A program made the position numbers and the translations under genes. A model generated the notes under the pieces. The model was not told the origin of the DNA, did not search any database, and saw nothing but the letters and a program-made list of their open reading frames with translations. Below are positions 4,486-5,521 of a stretch of DNA of 5,521 nucleotides, piece by piece (position 1 is the first letter of the stretch; every line of letters starts with the position of its first letter). The stretch spans positions 1 through 5,521 of the forward strand of contig JAPPKD010000297.1 of assembly GCA_028820215.1 (NCBI GenBank). Direction: 5' to 3'. This DNA is from Spirochaetaceae bacterium. GTDB lineage: Bacteria; Spirochaetota; Spirochaetia; SZUA-6; Bin103.

Positions 4486-5130
4486 ATGAGTGACGTGATG
4501 CAGCGGCAACCTGCGACCCCGGAGGAGGTGTGGGCGATCTTGCGCGAGGTCTCCGCAAGTCAGCGCGAGACCGACCGTCGGATGCAGGAAACCGACCGGC
4601 AGATGCAGGAAACCGACCGTCGGATGCAGGAGACGGATCGGCAGATGCAGGAGACGGATCGGCACATGAAGGAGACCGACCGCCAACTGCGCGAGCTGAA
4701 GGATCTGTTCAACGGTCAGTGGGGCAAACTGATGGAGGCTCTGGTGGAAGGCGACCTGGTCGAGTTGCTCCGCCAGCGCGGCATCGACGTCGACCACACG
4801 GTGTGCAACCTCAAGAGCAGAAACGGCGCGCCGCGCTGGGAGATCGACATCATCGCCGCAAACGGGGACGAGGTGGTGGCGGTGGAGGTGAAGACCACCC
4901 TCAAGGTGAGGCAGGTTGCGGAGTTCATCGAGACGCTGAAGGTATTCCCCAGGGAGGCGCCGTCGGTCTACCGGGGCAAGCGGACCCATGGGGCGGTGGC
5001 GTACCTGAAAGCGGACGAAGCGGCGGACGTGTATGCGGAGCGCCAGGGCTTGTACGTCATCAGAGCGACCGGCAGCAGCGCGAGCATCACGAACGAAAAG
5101 GACTCCAGGCCGCGGACATTCGGCGCGTAG
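4486..5130 (+). CDS. Coiled-coil PD-(D/E)XK nuclease-like protein (DUF3782-like)
   Basis: The predicted protein has 214 residues. Residues 1-24 are a short head (QPATPEEVWAILREV). Residues 28-69 are six perfect seven-residue repeats of the type ETDRRMQ, a parallel coiled coil that continues into LRELKDLFNG. From residue 78 the sequence forms a PD-(D/E)XK fold: a helix with E84 (KLMEALVEGDLVELL), strand EIDIIAAN with D121, strand VVAVEVK with E134 and K136, then a helix and the strands HGAVAYLKADEAADVY and ERQGLYVIRAT. All expected active-site positions are filled, so catalysis is possible. This head-coil-nuclease plan is typical of DUF3782-type proteins, whose role is unknown. Starts at ATG 4486 or 4498 are both plausible; neither has a clear Shine-Dalgarno. 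It lies 34 bases after the coiled-coil membrane gene and is probably in its operon. Its catalytic domain is a distant relative of the truncated protein at 2994-3425. Confidence 0.8.
   Translation: MSDVMQRQPATPEEVWAILREVSASQRETDRRMQETDRQMQETDRRMQETDRQMQETDRHMKETDRQLRELKDLFNGQWGKLMEALVEGDLVELLRQRGIDVDHTVCNLKSRNGAPRWEIDIIAANGDEVVAVEVKTTLKVRQVAEFIETLKVFPREAPSVYRGKRTHGAVAYLKADEAADVYAERQGLYVIRATGSSASITNEKDSRPRTFGA
4567..4692 (+). repeat. Six tandem 21-bp units encoding heptad repeats
   Basis: Six in-frame units each encode E-T-D-R-x-x-x (RMQ, QMQ, RMQ, QMQ, HMK, QLR endings). Units 1 and 3 differ by one base, and units 4 and 5 share their first 14 bases including the GAGACGGATCGG codon choice. A two-unit (42-bp) higher-order pattern is visible in the first four. 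Copy number probably changes by slippage without breaking the frame. Confidence 0.9.
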
Positions 5131-5380
5131 CGCACACACGGAACCGAGACAAACACACGAACGGATCGACGATCAGCGCATCTGGCGCACCTCCGCAGGA
5201 ACGTGTTCGTCGACCCAGTACAGGTGCTTGCCGGGCTCGACCACGTACTGGCGAATCAGCCGCTCCTGGTCGTCGAACATCTGAAGCGCGGCGGTCGGAT
5301 CGTGGGTATCAAGGGTGAGCCGGCCCACGGGATGGTGATTCTCATCCTGGCGATGACCGGATAGGATGAAGGACAGGACC
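5131..5380. other. Region between the nuclease-like gene and the next module copy
   Basis: Bases 5131-5281 are unique in the window; 5282-5380 is the repeated leader. No convincing plus-strand gene is seen. A minus-strand reading at 5173-5281 may be the end of an unrelated gene. No terminator with a T-run is visible after the stop at 5130. Confidence 0.5.
5173..5281 (-). pseudogene. Possible 3' end of an unrecognised minus-strand gene
   Basis: The minus strand reads FDDQERLIRQYVVEPGKHLY, then WVDEHVPAEVRQMR and a TGA at 5175-5173. The residue mix looks like a genuine protein and nearly all codons end in G or C, but the opposite strand shares the same codon boundaries and is also GC-rich, so this is weak evidence. 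If read further upstream it enters the repeated leader and then runs antisense to the coiled-coil gene, where it cannot be real. No family is recognised. Confidence 0.22.
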
Positions 5381-5521
5381 ATGGCCGTGGCGTTCGACAC
5401 GCTGAGGGCAGCGACGCGGCTGCGAAATAAGGCCGGCTTCAGCGAGAAGCAGGCAACCGAGCTGGTAGCGACGTTCGCCGACGGGTTCGTGGAGAACCTC
5501 GCGACGAAGGACGACGTGGAG
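5282..5521 (+). repeat. Large direct repeat, copy 2 (runs off the window)
   Basis: Partner of 3957-4196, about 95% identical with no gaps. Eleven of the 12 differences are transitions. The window ends inside the repeat, so the duplicated unit may be larger. Confidence 0.95.
5381..5521 (+). CDS. Second DUF1640-like coiled-coil protein, 5' part only
   Basis: The first 47 codons of a paralogue of the gene at 4056-4451 begin at ATG 5381 with MAVAFDTLRAATRLRNKAGF and continue open to the window edge. It differs from its partner by K to R, D to N and, at the last codon, G to E (ATKDDVE), the last being closer to the usual family pattern. The frame is intact, with two silent changes among the base differences. 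Its ribosome binding site is weaker (GAAGGA rather than GGAGGG). Whether a nuclease-like gene follows cannot be seen. Confidence 0.72.
   Translation, partial: MAVAFDTLRAATRLRNKAGFSEKQATELVATFADGFVENLATKDDVE

Noticed and set aside
3803..4558. Minus-strand frame with many FSMSPRSDVSSF-like repeats
   Set aside because: Antisense reflection of the 33-bp coiled-coil repeats in the DUF1640-like gene; no independent coding support.
4114..5139. A 341-codon minus-strand open frame
   Set aside because: It is antisense to the coiled-coil and nuclease-like genes. Its apparent leucine/histidine repeats are only the reverse of the 21-bp heptad repeats.
4530..5318. A plus-strand frame with a repeated RPSDAG/RPADAG pattern, resembling a low-complexity secreted protein
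   Set aside because: It is the out-of-frame shadow of the 21-bp repeats; the correct frame gives a clear coiled coil and PD-(D/E)XK domain.
1..5521. tRNA, rRNA or riboswitch
   Set aside because: No cloverleaf, conserved rRNA segment or known riboswitch core was recognised on either strand by eye.

Overview
This is a high-GC accessory stretch of bacterial DNA with strong G/C preference at third codon positions. It carries no housekeeping gene, so the host lineage cannot be read from it. Uma2-type and DUF3782/DUF1640-type proteins mixed with many decayed IS21, IS110-like and group II intron pieces suggest an uncultured, high-GC bacterium with a large, transposon-rich genome. That is inference.

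Layout from left to right. Bases 3-164 hold a piece of a group II intron reverse transcriptase, cut off before its catalytic YADD box. A complete Uma2-family PD-(D/E)XK nuclease-like gene follows (182-1204). Bases 1296-3034 look like the ruins of an IS21-family element on the minus strand: a frameshifted istB C-terminal half (1298-1664), an internally deleted istA (2361-2903), and at the istA-proximal end three 20-bp repeats spaced exactly 34 bp apart (2947-3034). Between the two transposase remnants, on the opposite strand, lies an intact-looking hicA-hicB toxin-antitoxin pair (1678-2336). Directly against the IS21 end is an N-terminally truncated PD-(D/E)XK nuclease-like gene (2994-3425).

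Bases 3446-3959 are a graveyard: a second istA N-terminal scrap, a probable IS110-type transposase tail with an internal stop, a second set of IS21-like end repeats, and another reverse transcriptase fragment.

The last part (3957-5521) is the most coherent. A DUF1640-like coiled-coil protein with a C-terminal membrane segment (4056-4451) is followed after 34 bases by a heptad-repeat coiled-coil protein with a DUF3782-like PD-(D/E)XK domain (4486-5130). A second copy of the leader and of the first gene's start then begins 1325 bp downstream (5282-5521, about 95% identical) and runs off the window. The pair is therefore probably a tandemly duplicated two-gene module. Its function is unknown. 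A membrane-anchored partner plus nuclease-like effector is a reasonable hypothesis but is not shown by the sequence.
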